Source: Reinekea blandensis MED297
GTDB taxonomy: Bacteria > Pseudomonadota > Gammaproteobacteria > Pseudomonadales > Natronospirillaceae
DNA length: 64,000 bases
Direction of reading: 5' to 3'
NCBI RefSeq assembly: GCF_000153185.1
Contig: NZ_CH724154.1
Location: 125,736 to 189,735, forward strand
Below the pieces are notes generated by a model, which ran no database searches, had not been told where the DNA came from, and saw nothing but the letters and a program-made list of their open reading frames with translations. This document shows positions 44,330 through 53,082 of this stretch, in pieces; within the stretch, counting starts at the first letter, position 1; every line of letters starts with the position of its first letter. The position numbers and the translations under genes were made by a program.

Positions 44330-46297
44330 ATGACGAAGCGAACCCAACGCCAACGCAACACTCTCGTTGCGACCGCAATCACGACCGTACTGATCAGCAG
44401 TACCTTGTCAGCCGATGAGACCACGGCACTGCCAACTTTGGTCATCACCGGTACCGGCACTGAAAAAAGCCTGCCGGAGAGCCCGATTCCGATTGAAGTC
44501 ATTGATCAACAACAAATACGCGAACAGGGAGCCACCCGGCTGGATGATTTGCTGAAGTCCGTACCCGGCCTGCAGCTAATGGACCAACATGGGCAACAGG
44601 GGCAGACAGTGATGATGCAGGGCATGAACCCGGAGCACGTTCTGATTCTGATTGACGGTGTTCCGACACGCCAGACCAATAGCGAGTTTAATGTCGAACG
44701 TATTGATCTCAGCCGGATTCAACGCGTGGAAATCGTGCCGGGCAACTCATCATCACTGTACGGGTCCAGCGCTATGGGCGGCGTGATCAACCTGATCACC
44801 AACGACGAGAAAACGCCCTATCTGTCATCAGAAATCGGCGCCACACAAACCGAATCCGATACGACGAAGGGGCCGACCGAACTTAACGCGAACGTGCAGA
44901 CCGGCTATGCACTCGGTGACGGCTTTGCCGAACAGGGGTTATCACTGACCCGTTACAGTGGCGTTGATATTAACCCGGATCGCTACGGTGCCAACCTCGC
45001 CTCCGGCTACCGATGGACACTCAGCGGGGATTACCAATGGGAAGACTTTCAATCCAACCTGACGTGGATGGGCGGACGCCTCGAGCGTCCATACTTGCAG
45101 ATTAAAGCCAATAACGAATTTAAAAGAATCAAAACTGAAAACAGCGATGAACTGTCGGCTTCTCTGCGACGAAGTACCACGACCAGCGAACAGATCATTC
45201 AGGTCGACGGTGATCGCTACGACACCCGACAAGCCGTTGTCGGAGCCGATGATTATTACGATCTGACGCGTCAAGCGATCAGCCTTGCGCCTCGTCTGAG
45301 TCATCAACAGACGCTGTTTACCGATCATCATGACCTGACTCTGGGCTTGGTTGCTTCAATGGAGTTTCTCGAACAGACAAAAACCGAACAGGGTGAAACC
45401 ACAAACGAAATCAGTCGCAAACACCGCAGCGCGCTGGAAGTCTTTGCTCAGGACGACTGGTACACCACCGACTCACTGGAAACGATCACCGGGTTACGTG
45501 CGCAATGGGACAGTGATTTCGGCTTTTTCCTGTCACCAAAACTGGCGCTGCGCTGGGACCTGCAAAACAGCCACAACATGGGAACATACCTGCGTGCGTC
45601 GACTGGACTGGGCTACCGGGTTCCTGATCTGAAAGAACGGCACTACCGGTTCGATCATGAACAGTACGGTTATGAACTCATCGGTTCGCCCGAACTGGAG
45701 CCTGAAACCGCTCTGGGCAGCCAGATCGAACTGGGCGGACACTTCAGCGTTGCTGCGCAGAAGGCTAACTGGTCCGTGACCGCCTTTCGCCAGGATGTCC
45801 GCAATCTCATCGATACAGAGTTGAACGAAGATATCGACAACGGTATCGACACCTTTCAATACACCAATCTTGGACAGGCACGGATCCAGGGTGTGGAAAC
45901 CCAAATGAACCTGCTACTGTCGCTTGGTTCATGGAACTTGAACAATCGCCTGTCGGCTCAGGTTCTGGAAGCACGTGACACCTCGAACGACCAGGACCTG
46001 ATCAACCGTCCGGACTTGTCGGTGCAGTTTTCCCAAAAACTGTCATTGCCGAACTGGCACGACACAGTGCTTAGTCATCAGGTCCGCTACGTCGGTGAAC
46101 AGATACTCGGTGGCGAATCACGTCCGGTCGCATCCCCTTATCTGTTGGTGGATCTGGCCGCACAATTCTCAATAACGGATCACTGGCGGCTGCACCTGTC
46201 CGTGGACAACCTGACCAATAACCATAACAACGAACAAGACGACGATGCCCGACCGGTGCTGGGCCGAACCTGGTCGATGGCCATTCGCTACCAATAA
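44330..46297 (+). CDS. TonB-dependent outer-membrane receptor, probably for heme
   Basis: The 655-residue product has a signal peptide (cut near LSA-DE), a TonB-box-like LPTLVITG, the plug domain (LDDLLKSVPGLQL, ILIDGVPTRQ, VEIVPGNSSSLYGSSAMGGVINLIT-type end, key words LYGSSAMGG) and a 22-strand barrel ending in an aromatic-rich strand. The motif VPDLKERHY...GSPELEPE resembles the NPDL region of heme and Cir-type receptors. Heme is inferred from hmu/hut and HmuY neighbours. ATG 44330 with CCGGA upstream. Confidence 0.92.
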   Translation: MTKRTQRQRNTLVATAITTVLISSTLSADETTALPTLVITGTGTEKSLPESPIPIEVIDQQQIREQGATRLDDLLKSVPGLQLMDQHGQQGQTVMMQGMNPEHVLILIDGVPTRQTNSEFNVERIDLSRIQRVEIVPGNSSSLYGSSAMGGVINLITNDEKTPYLSSEIGATQTESDTTKGPTELNANVQTGYALGDGFAEQGLSLTRYSGVDINPDRYGANLASGYRWTLSGDYQWEDFQSNLTWMGGRLERPYLQIKANNEFKRIKTENSDELSASLRRSTTTSEQIIQVDGDRYDTRQAVVGADDYYDLTRQAISLAPRLSHQQTLFTDHHDLTLGLVASMEFLEQTKTEQGETTNEISRKHRSALEVFAQDDWYTTDSLETITGLRAQWDSDFGFFLSPKLALRWDLQNSHNMGTYLRASTGLGYRVPDLKERHYRFDHEQYGYELIGSPELEPETALGSQIELGGHFSVAAQKANWSVTAFRQDVRNLIDTELNEDIDNGIDTFQYTNLGQARIQGVETQMNLLLSLGSWNLNNRLSAQVLEARDTSNDQDLINRPDLSVQFSQKLSLPNWHDTVLSHQVRYVGEQILGGESRPVASPYLLVDLAAQFSITDHWRLHLSVDNLTNNHNNEQDDDARPVLGRTWSMAIRYQ

Positions 46298-46313
46298 CTG
46301 ACTGGAGAAAAAA

Positions 46314-47465
46314 ATGAAGGTGACCCCAACTCTGAAACTGGCAACACTGCTGGTTGCCACACTACCTATTTCGGCCTGCCTGGATACCAGCGCAGACAAT
46401 ACTGACGATCCTAACGTCAATGAGGTTATCGATGAAAACACGACACGCATAACTATTGATGCCAGCAGCCATACTCAATGGAACTATCTTGACTTGGCAC
46501 AGGGCACCCTCGTTGATGAATCCGACACCTGGCACCTGGCATTGCAGCGTTACAATGTCATTCTGCATCCGGATGCAGAGGCCGCCATAGTCGCCGAACA
46601 AGCCGATTTCTACACCGGCGAAAACGCCAATACCTCGATCTTTATCAACAGTACGGCCAGCTCTGAACTGGATCATCTGATTGATGCGACGTTACCAGCA
46701 GAAGATGATTTCGCAGCAGCGAATGATGAGTTTGCTATTTCAAACGGACTGATGGACGTTGATGCCTTCCTGTTTTATGACATGACAACCCATGGGGTTT
46801 ACGCCAACGATGACAATCTTTATGTGGTGCAATCTAACACCGGGAATGCGTACGCCAAACTGACCGCAACGCAAATCATTGATCCCGAAAAAACCTATGC
46901 AGATGCCGATGCTTATGACGAAGCGGTGTTTCAGCTTGAGATCGCCGCAAATGGAAGTGCTGCGTTTGGTGAGCCGGTAACCTGGTCAATCAGTACGCCG
47001 CAAGGCGTTGGTGAAGGGTGTTTTGATATTGAAACGCAAACCAGCATTGACTGTACTGACGCGGCCTGGGACATCAAATACAGCAATACCGGGACGGGTC
47101 GCGGTCAGTTAAATCCGACTCTGCGATTGAACAGCGGTACATCGGGTGCCGGCGCCGCCGGCGTGGCCGGTCCGTTTGATAATGCCGATAGCGCCCAGAT
47201 CGTCAACCCGATTCAGGACGTTGCGAACGACGATTTTGACCTAACGCCCCATCACTATAAATACAATGTGGATGGTCAGTCCTCCGTCTTCAGCGAGTTT
47301 CCATGGCAAGCCTATGGCGTGAATGGCGGGCACAACATCTGGCCGAACTATCGCGTATACGCGGTCCGGGACGCCGATGAGACTTACTATGTTCAGTTCA
47401 TCAACTACTACAATGAAGCGGCCGTCAGTGGGCATGTGACACTGCGGTATCTGCAGGCACCCTGA
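46314..47465 (+). CDS. Lipoprotein with two HmuY-like heme-binding modules
   Basis: The 383-residue product has a lipobox PISAC (Cys22). Residues about 43-200 and 210-380 each show the HmuY pattern: a W-x-LALQRYNV or WDIKYSN strand, then YVVQSNTGNAYAKL or YRVYAVRDADETYYVQFINYYN (key words only). HmuY proteins capture heme at the cell surface for a partner TonB receptor, known best in Porphyromonas. It starts 16 bp after the receptor gene, so a receptor/hemophore pair is likely. Confidence 0.8.
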   Translation: MKVTPTLKLATLLVATLPISACLDTSADNTDDPNVNEVIDENTTRITIDASSHTQWNYLDLAQGTLVDESDTWHLALQRYNVILHPDAEAAIVAEQADFYTGENANTSIFINSTASSELDHLIDATLPAEDDFAAANDEFAISNGLMDVDAFLFYDMTTHGVYANDDNLYVVQSNTGNAYAKLTATQIIDPEKTYADADAYDEAVFQLEIAANGSAAFGEPVTWSISTPQGVGEGCFDIETQTSIDCTDAAWDIKYSNTGTGRGQLNPTLRLNSGTSGAGAAGVAGPFDNADSAQIVNPIQDVANDDFDLTPHHYKYNVDGQSSVFSEFPWQAYGVNGGHNIWPNYRVYAVRDADETYYVQFINYYNEAAVSGHVTLRYLQAP

Positions 47466-47474
47466 TCAAAAAAC

Positions 47475-47490
47475 ACGGCCTGCGGGCCGT
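47475..47490 (-). terminator. Terminator of the diguanylate cyclase gene
   Basis: An ACGGCC/GGCCGT stem with a 4-nt loop lies directly after the minus-strand stop and is followed there by GTTTTTT. It may also slow plus-strand read-through from the HmuY-like gene. Confidence 0.7.
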
Positions 47491-48606
47491 TCAATATTCA
47501 GGTTCATCAAAATGCCGCAGATGAACCTGATTCTTACCCGCGCGCTTGCTGTCATAGAGCGCCAGGTCGGCGGTGCGCATCAATCGGGAAAAACCAACAC
47601 CGGTCGTTGTTGTGTGAAAGCTGATACCAATGCTGACACTTAAGCCCTGATATCGATCATCAATAATCAGCTGATTGACCCGATTCAGAATGGATTCGGC
47701 CAGTTCCTGAACTTCCGCTTCAGTCTGCAAAAACAGGATCAGCGCAAACTCATCGCCACCCAGTCGAGCCGCCAGATCATCTGACCGAATGGCCGTTCGA
47801 ATAATGTCGGCAACCCGCTTCAGGGCCTCATCACCGGCCTGATGACCCAGCGTGTCGTTCAACGGTTTGAAATTATCCAGATCCAGAAACAGCATCGCCA
47901 CACCGTGACGAGCGTGCGGTGCCCGAAGCTCAAACTGATGTTCCAACTCTTCTCGATTCAACAATCCGACCAATGCATCATGGGTCGCCCGATAGCTCAT
48001 TTCATAGGTCAGCTCGATGTTTTCCATCAGCGACGCACGCGTACGAGCAGCGGACCGATCCATTACAATCAGGAACAGAATCATCAGAACCGCCAGAATG
48101 GTGTAATCAGTGTTAGACGATGCAAAAAAGAACCCGATCGAAGGAATCACAATGCTCAGAGAGAATAATCGGAAGGTCCAACTGTCGACCCCATGAGTGC
48201 CGGCCGCTGCGGCCGGCATCCCAATCAGGACAAACACGATCAGCGATTGCATGAAATCGGAAGCGGTATCAAAAAACAGCAGAGGCAATGTGCCGAAGAT
48301 AAGGCCAGACATCAGCGTCAATCCCCGATAGCCTTTCAGCCAACTCTCTCGCTGGACAGAACTGTTGGCATGCTTCAGTCGGAAAAAATGCAGAAGCCGC
48401 ACAATCGCCAATAAGATCGCACTGACACTCCAACCAATCAGAATCGGCGACGACATGAAGTCGTGACGATTAAGGATGGTAAACATCAGCACCACCAACA
48501 GGCTGGGCACGATGGACTGCAAAGCATTTTGAGCCAGAAACTGTACAACGCGCTGCAGAATCCAGCTGTCTTTCGAATCGATATCCAGGTTCAGAGTTGT
48601 CGGCAT
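47491..48606 (-). CDS. Membrane diguanylate cyclase
   Basis: The 371-residue product has about five or six N-terminal membrane helices and a C-terminal GGDEF domain with an intact signature at residues 283-287 (RLGGDEFALIL) and a DLDNFKPLND metal segment. It makes c-di-GMP. The membrane sensor family is not recognised. ATG 48606 is chosen over the GTG three codons upstream. It stands alone. Confidence 0.9.
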   Translation of the reverse strand: MPTTLNLDIDSKDSWILQRVVQFLAQNALQSIVPSLLVVLMFTILNRHDFMSSPILIGWSVSAILLAIVRLLHFFRLKHANSSVQRESWLKGYRGLTLMSGLIFGTLPLLFFDTASDFMQSLIVFVLIGMPAAAAGTHGVDSWTFRLFSLSIVIPSIGFFFASSNTDYTILAVLMILFLIVMDRSAARTRASLMENIELTYEMSYRATHDALVGLLNREELEHQFELRAPHARHGVAMLFLDLDNFKPLNDTLGHQAGDEALKRVADIIRTAIRSDDLAARLGGDEFALILFLQTEAEVQELAESILNRVNQLIIDDRYQGLSVSIGISFHTTTTGVGFSRLMRTADLALYDSKRAGKNQVHLRHFDEPEY

Positions 48607-48715
48607 CGGGTCCACTTAAAAAAACAGGTAACGGTGCAGTGTCGGCCCTTTCCGCGACATACTGCACTGGGTCAACCATTGAGCATAGTGCGATTTTGTA
48701 ACCTGTCGACTGATC

Positions 48716-49588
48716 TCAGGCATGTGTCAGTGGATTAAACTGTTGCCGGAACTGTCTCGGCGTCATCGACTTCACCTGACGAAACTGACGATTAAAGTTC
48801 GACAGGTTCTGAAAGCCCACCTGCTCAGCGATTAGCGCCACCGGCGTCTCACTGTTCACGAGATACTCACAGGCCTTACCGATTCGGTATTGTTTCAGGT
48901 GTTCACTGAAGCTTTCGCGAAAGTGGCGCTCAAACAGGCGTCGGAGAGTACTTGGGCTGAGATTCAACGCCCGGCTGACGTCATCTATCGCCAGGGGTTC
49001 GTGGTAATGTTGCTCGATGTAGTTCATCAATCGCCGTATGCGACCAGCTTGAATACGATCACCATCGGTGACCGATCCGGGTGCCAGATTTGGGTTCAGC
49101 GCCTGCCACTCGGCACTGTCAGCCAACATCGCCAGTGTCATCAGCACTTCCAGTGTGCGCTGAGCCTCCGGCAAGGTGCTCAGGCGTTCGAGTCGGCTAT
49201 GAACCTGCTCGCCCAGATCCGTCGGAAATGACACCCCTTGCCCGGCACGTACCAACAACTCGCCAACCCGCTGCAATGAGGGCATGGCGGTCAGAATCTG
49301 TTGAATCCAGTCTTGCCCGAACCAAAGCACATAGGTGGTCGGCTCCGGTCCGGTGCACTGATCCAGTGTCGCCGTATGCGGCAGATGCGGACCAAACAAG
49401 GCCAGACTGTTGTGCTCATAATGGCCGTGATAGTTACCAGCAAACAACTGACCTTCGGTGTGCCGATACAGCACCAGCTCGTACTCCTGATGATAGTGCC
49501 ACTCGAAATGACTAACCTCACAGAGATAACGCTCAAGGCGAAACTCAAACCGTCGTTCGCGGCTCACTTTTTCTTCAAATGGCTTCAT
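48716..49588 (-). CDS. AraC-family transcriptional regulator
   Basis: The 290-residue product has an N-terminal cupin-like ligand domain (HYHQEYELVLYRHTEG) and a C-terminal double helix-turn-helix (LNLSPSTLRRLFERHF; VALIAEQVGFQNLSNFNRQFR). Such regulators usually bind sugars. It is divergent from a SetA-like efflux transporter, which it probably controls. Confidence 0.9.
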   Translation of the reverse strand: MKPFEEKVSRERRFEFRLERYLCEVSHFEWHYHQEYELVLYRHTEGQLFAGNYHGHYEHNSLALFGPHLPHTATLDQCTGPEPTTYVLWFGQDWIQQILTAMPSLQRVGELLVRAGQGVSFPTDLGEQVHSRLERLSTLPEAQRTLEVLMTLAMLADSAEWQALNPNLAPGSVTDGDRIQAGRIRRLMNYIEQHYHEPLAIDDVSRALNLSPSTLRRLFERHFRESFSEHLKQYRIGKACEYLVNSETPVALIAEQVGFQNLSNFNRQFRQVKSMTPRQFRQQFNPLTHA

Positions 49589-49719
49589 TCTGATAACTTA
49601 CATTCAGTTCAATGGATATCTTTGATCAGATAGTATCATTTTATGAGGGCTTTTCATCACACAAGACGAGACATCGCCCTACACTTTCGCCTCCTGATTT
49701 TTCACCCGAGTTGTTGTTC

Positions 49720-50916
49720 ATGCGTCGCTATGCCTCCATCGCTTTATTGATTTCCACACTCTTTGCTGGTTTGTCTTACGCCTTCCTGTTTCCGTTAACG
49801 AGCCTGTACCTTGTGAATGAACTGGGCGCGTCACCACTGGCGATGGGCGTTTTTATGGCGCTGATGATGTGTGCCGGCATGCTCACCTCTACCTGGCTGG
49901 GGCGGCGTTCGGACGCGGGCTGGAGCCGGAAAGCGCTGATCTACAGCGGCCAGGCAGGCTTTATTCTGATGCTGCTCAGCCTCATGCTGACCCGAAGCTA
50001 CGGCTTTGTACTGTTTATGGCCGTCACCGCAATGAGTCTGTCCAGTGTGACATTGCCACAGCTCTTTACGCTTGGACGCCTTCACGCGGATCGAAACCTC
50101 GGACGTCAGGCGAACTTCTACATCGCACTGATGCGCGCCGCCATCGCCATTGCCTGGGTCGTTGGCCCACCGTCGGCCTTTATTCTTCACGGTCTGTTTG
50201 GTTTTACCGGAGCATTTTCTGCAGCTTTGATCGCGAGCGCTTCAGTGATTGTGATGCTGTTAGGTGTTCCGGAACAACCCAGGTCTGAGCGTACCGATCA
50301 TGATGACCCGGCGGCCCCATCGGCGCATTGGATTCACAACCGGGCGCTGGTGCTGTTTCTGCTCGCCACCTTCAGCATGTTTGCAGCATCGAACATGTAC
50401 CTGATCTCCATTCCCCTCTATGTCACCAATGAACTGTCTTTAAGTGCACAATGGGTTGGCAACCTGATGGGACTGGCCGCTTTCATTGAAGTGCCCGTGA
50501 TGATTCTGGCCGGTATTTACGGGTCCCGCCTCGGTATGCACCGTTTGATGGTGATCGGCGTCGCCGCCGGCTGTCTCTTTTTTGCCGGCCTGACCCAAAC
50601 GGACAACATTCTGGTGTTGGTGTTACTGCAACTGTTAAATGGCCTGTTTGTCGGCATTACAGCATCCATTGGCATCGTCCTGGTGCAAGACCTGATGAAG
50701 CGCTCCATTGGACTGGCAACCACTCTGTTTAATAATGCTCAACAGGCGGCCATGCTATTGGGGAACTTTGCCGCCGGTGCGATTGCGCAATGGTTCAGCT
50801 TTGGCAGCACCTTTCTCGTAGCATTGGCACTGGGGATCATCAGCCTGGTACTGCTGATCGCGATGGGACGTCATCAACAATCGTCGGTGATCCCGCTGAC
50901 TGAACCCAGCCACTGA
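49720..50916 (+). CDS. MFS transporter, SetA-type sugar efflux family
   Basis: A 398-residue protein with 12 hydrophobic helices. The start SYAFLFPLTSLYLVNELGASP and the later NMYLISIPLYVTNEL recall the sugar efflux transporters SetA/SetB of enterics. Substrate sugar or drug unknown. ATG 49720 is chosen for topology; an in-frame ATG at 49612 would add a 36-residue polar leader. Confidence 0.85.
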   Translation: MRRYASIALLISTLFAGLSYAFLFPLTSLYLVNELGASPLAMGVFMALMMCAGMLTSTWLGRRSDAGWSRKALIYSGQAGFILMLLSLMLTRSYGFVLFMAVTAMSLSSVTLPQLFTLGRLHADRNLGRQANFYIALMRAAIAIAWVVGPPSAFILHGLFGFTGAFSAALIASASVIVMLLGVPEQPRSERTDHDDPAAPSAHWIHNRALVLFLLATFSMFAASNMYLISIPLYVTNELSLSAQWVGNLMGLAAFIEVPVMILAGIYGSRLGMHRLMVIGVAAGCLFFAGLTQTDNILVLVLLQLLNGLFVGITASIGIVLVQDLMKRSIGLATTLFNNAQQAAMLLGNFAAGAIAQWFSFGSTFLVALALGIISLVLLIAMGRHQQSSVIPLTEPSH

Positions 50917-50979
50917 ACCATTCAGTCCCGGTTCAGTCAGGTTGTTCTACACTGCACGGACTGACGACTGGAGAACTGA

Positions 50980-51753
50980 ATGACTGCGCTTCGATTTTTC
51001 GCCAACCTGATTCCGGTGCTGGTTCTTGCCGCCTGCACAAGTCACCCACCGAGCGTGGAGGACGACCAAGCCGACCACTGGGTCGGCCGATACCAGGGCA
51101 CTCTGACCTGTCCGGACTGCGCAAACACTCTGTCGGAAATTCAGCTTTATCCTGAAGGTTCTAAGTCCGGACAGGGGCCGGTCCGGTTAACGGAGCAAGA
51201 CGTCACCGGTTCACTGAGCGTCAGTGTCGGCGAATATCAGTGGGCACGAAACAACCAAACGATTGAGCTTGAGTTTGCTGATCGTGATGACATCGAGCTT
51301 CTGGTTTCAGCGCAGCAACTTCTGCCCGCCAATCAAGATGCAGAACCGACAGTGAGCGTCCCGGGCACGCCGACTCAACTGACTCAGCTGTCAGGGTTCA
51401 GTCGACTCACCGGTGAGTTAATGCCACTGAACTGGACCATCACTCACCTGAATGGGCAGCCGCTTGAGGCAGTGCCATCTGAGCAACCGCCCTTCCTGCA
51501 TTTTGAATCGACGCAAATCGTTTCGGGTTTTGCCGGTTGCAACTCGATACGCGGACGTTTGCTGGTGTCTGGTAATCGCCTGCAGATCGAATCGTTGGTC
51601 AGTACCCGTAAAGCCTGCCTGCCGATGACCCAGGAGTCCGACGTTCTGGATGCATTAAACCGGGTTCATCGCTTTCGCTTGCAAACACAAGACACTCTGC
51701 TGTTGTTCGACGATGCGGGCTCTTTACTGCTGTCGCTGACGGCCAGCCGCTAA
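50980..51753 (+). CDS. Lipoprotein with NlpE-like and META (HslJ) domains
   Basis: The 257-residue product has a lipobox LAAC (Cys19), then an NlpE-type domain beginning WVGRYQGTLTCPDCANTLSEIQL (key words YQGTLPC-like with CPDC), and a META domain with FAGCNSIRG and ACLPMTQESD. Such proteins sit in the outer membrane; NlpE senses envelope stress and META proteins are linked to drug or heat resistance. The fusion is known in several gammaproteobacteria. Confidence 0.85.
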   Translation: MTALRFFANLIPVLVLAACTSHPPSVEDDQADHWVGRYQGTLTCPDCANTLSEIQLYPEGSKSGQGPVRLTEQDVTGSLSVSVGEYQWARNNQTIELEFADRDDIELLVSAQQLLPANQDAEPTVSVPGTPTQLTQLSGFSRLTGELMPLNWTITHLNGQPLEAVPSEQPPFLHFESTQIVSGFAGCNSIRGRLLVSGNRLQIESLVSTRKACLPMTQESDVLDALNRVHRFRLQTQDTLLLFDDAGSLLLSLTASR

Positions 51754-51791
51754 CAGCGTTGATCACGATGGTACATGCAGTAAGTTTGCGC

Positions 51792-52520
51792 TCAACCTGA
51801 TTGATCGAGTGCCAGCACAACCTCGTTATGCAATCGAGTAATCGCACCACGGTCACTAAAGATGTCGGTCGCCCGTTCTTTTTTTGCTATCACGGCGGCG
51901 TCCTTTTTTGACACCAGTTCGCCATGTCTGGCGAACACATAGCAACGCATCAGGCACTGAGCATAAGCCTCGGATTCTGGAAAATGTTCAGCGAACCACG
52001 CAAGACATTCAATCATCGCCTGTGCAATTTGCTCAGACGTGATCGCAGGGAACACCCGCTCGGGCGGCATTTTCCCCAGCAGCGGAAGTGCACGAGTCCG
52101 ACCGATGGCAATGTCGAGTACAAACCAATGAGATGGATCCTCACCCGCATCCATACTGACGTGATCGTCAATTGTCGGACCCGTATTCAGGTTAAGTCGA
52201 TACGGGCTGGACGGTACCGACATCAGTTGTTTACGCGTATGTAAAACAAACTCAAGTTTGGTCGCCGGACAGGGATGATTTCGGTGCAGCAATGCTTCCA
52301 CCAACGGCGCAAGCTGCTCATCACTGACCGAAGGTTCTATGACCGCTTGAATATCGAGATCGCTAACGCCCGGCACATACTGCCCATAACTGGCTGAGCC
52401 GAACAGGTAGACGCCAACAAGTTGCGTCGGAAACACCGCTTCGACCTTCAAAGCGGTATTTCGCACGTAGACTCTTTCAGCTGGAGGCAACTTGGCGAGT
52501 ATCGCGGTGGTCGTGATCAT
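51792..52520 (-). CDS. AadA-like nucleotidyltransferase
   Basis: The 242-residue product has the polymerase-beta-type motif LFGSASYGQYVPGVSDLDIQAV near residues 33-54 (core GS-x9-SDLD) followed by an alpha-helical C-terminal domain, the layout of aminoglycoside 3''-adenylyltransferases. Similarity to known resistance enzymes is limited and a housekeeping substrate is as likely. ATG 52520 or GTG 52559 may be the start; neither has a good ribosome site. Confidence 0.75.
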   Translation of the reverse strand: MITTTAILAKLPPAERVYVRNTALKVEAVFPTQLVGVYLFGSASYGQYVPGVSDLDIQAVIEPSVSDEQLAPLVEALLHRNHPCPATKLEFVLHTRKQLMSVPSSPYRLNLNTGPTIDDHVSMDAGEDPSHWFVLDIAIGRTRALPLLGKMPPERVFPAITSEQIAQAMIECLAWFAEHFPESEAYAQCLMRCYVFARHGELVSKKDAAVIAKKERATDIFSDRGAITRLHNEVVLALDQSG

Positions 52521-52606
52521 AAGGCAACAGGGTTCAGTTGATGAACAGCAGTTAGCCACGATTCATGGTGAAACTCAATCACGCGTGCGGAGAGCAGGTA
52601 GCGCCA

Positions 52607-52945
52607 TTAACGCTCTGAAACTTCTCTCAGAAGGTGTCGGCTCAGTGTCAACAAATGCCGGTAGCGCACCACCAGCCACAGCGCCAGCACCGGATTCCCC
52701 AGCAATGGCGTTGCTAGGGTGATCAACCAGCGAACCCAAGCTTTCGGCTCCAGGAACCAGACCAGAGCGATGCCGACAAAAAAGCCGGCATATAGATCGA
52801 TCAGTGAGATTCGCCCCCAAACCATATCCATCATGGCTGCACCCTGAGCCGAGAACTCCGGATACGGATTGCCAAACACCAGGATACCCACCAGCCAGAG
52901 CGACAAGCCTACGCCCAGACCTGCAAACAACAGCCGAAACCCCAT
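52607..52945 (-). CDS. Small integral membrane protein
   Basis: The 112-residue product has three hydrophobic segments, with the WGRISLIDLYAGF phrase in the middle typical of the DUF1475/DUF2834-like small membrane families. Function unknown. It lies 86 bp before the adenylyltransferase-like gene on the same strand. Confidence 0.75.
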   Translation of the reverse strand: MGFRLLFAGLGVGLSLWLVGILVFGNPYPEFSAQGAAMMDMVWGRISLIDLYAGFFVGIALVWFLEPKAWVRWLITLATPLLGNPVLALWLVVRYRHLLTLSRHLLREVSER

Positions 52946-53050
52946 CGGTTTCTCCTCGTCAAAAACTCACCAGCGATTTACGAGGACTGAGGTTAATCAG
53001 ATGCCAATACAATGTTGCAAACGAGTCTCATTTAATATCTAATCTCATAC

Positions 53051-53069
53051 ACAAATGAGATTCATTATC
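53051..53069. promoter_or_regulatory. Fur box before the imelysin operon
   Basis: ACAAATGAGATTCATTATC matches the 19-bp Fur consensus at 14 positions with a perfect right half. It ends 13 bp before the start codon. AATCTCAT at 53041 is a further half site. Confidence 0.75.
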
Positions 53070-53082
53070 AAAGGATGGTTTT

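Noticed and set aside
51792..52520. Calling the AadA-like gene an acquired antibiotic resistance determinant
   Set aside because: No mobile element, integron site or close match in motif spacing is visible; chromosomal relatives of unknown substrate are common.
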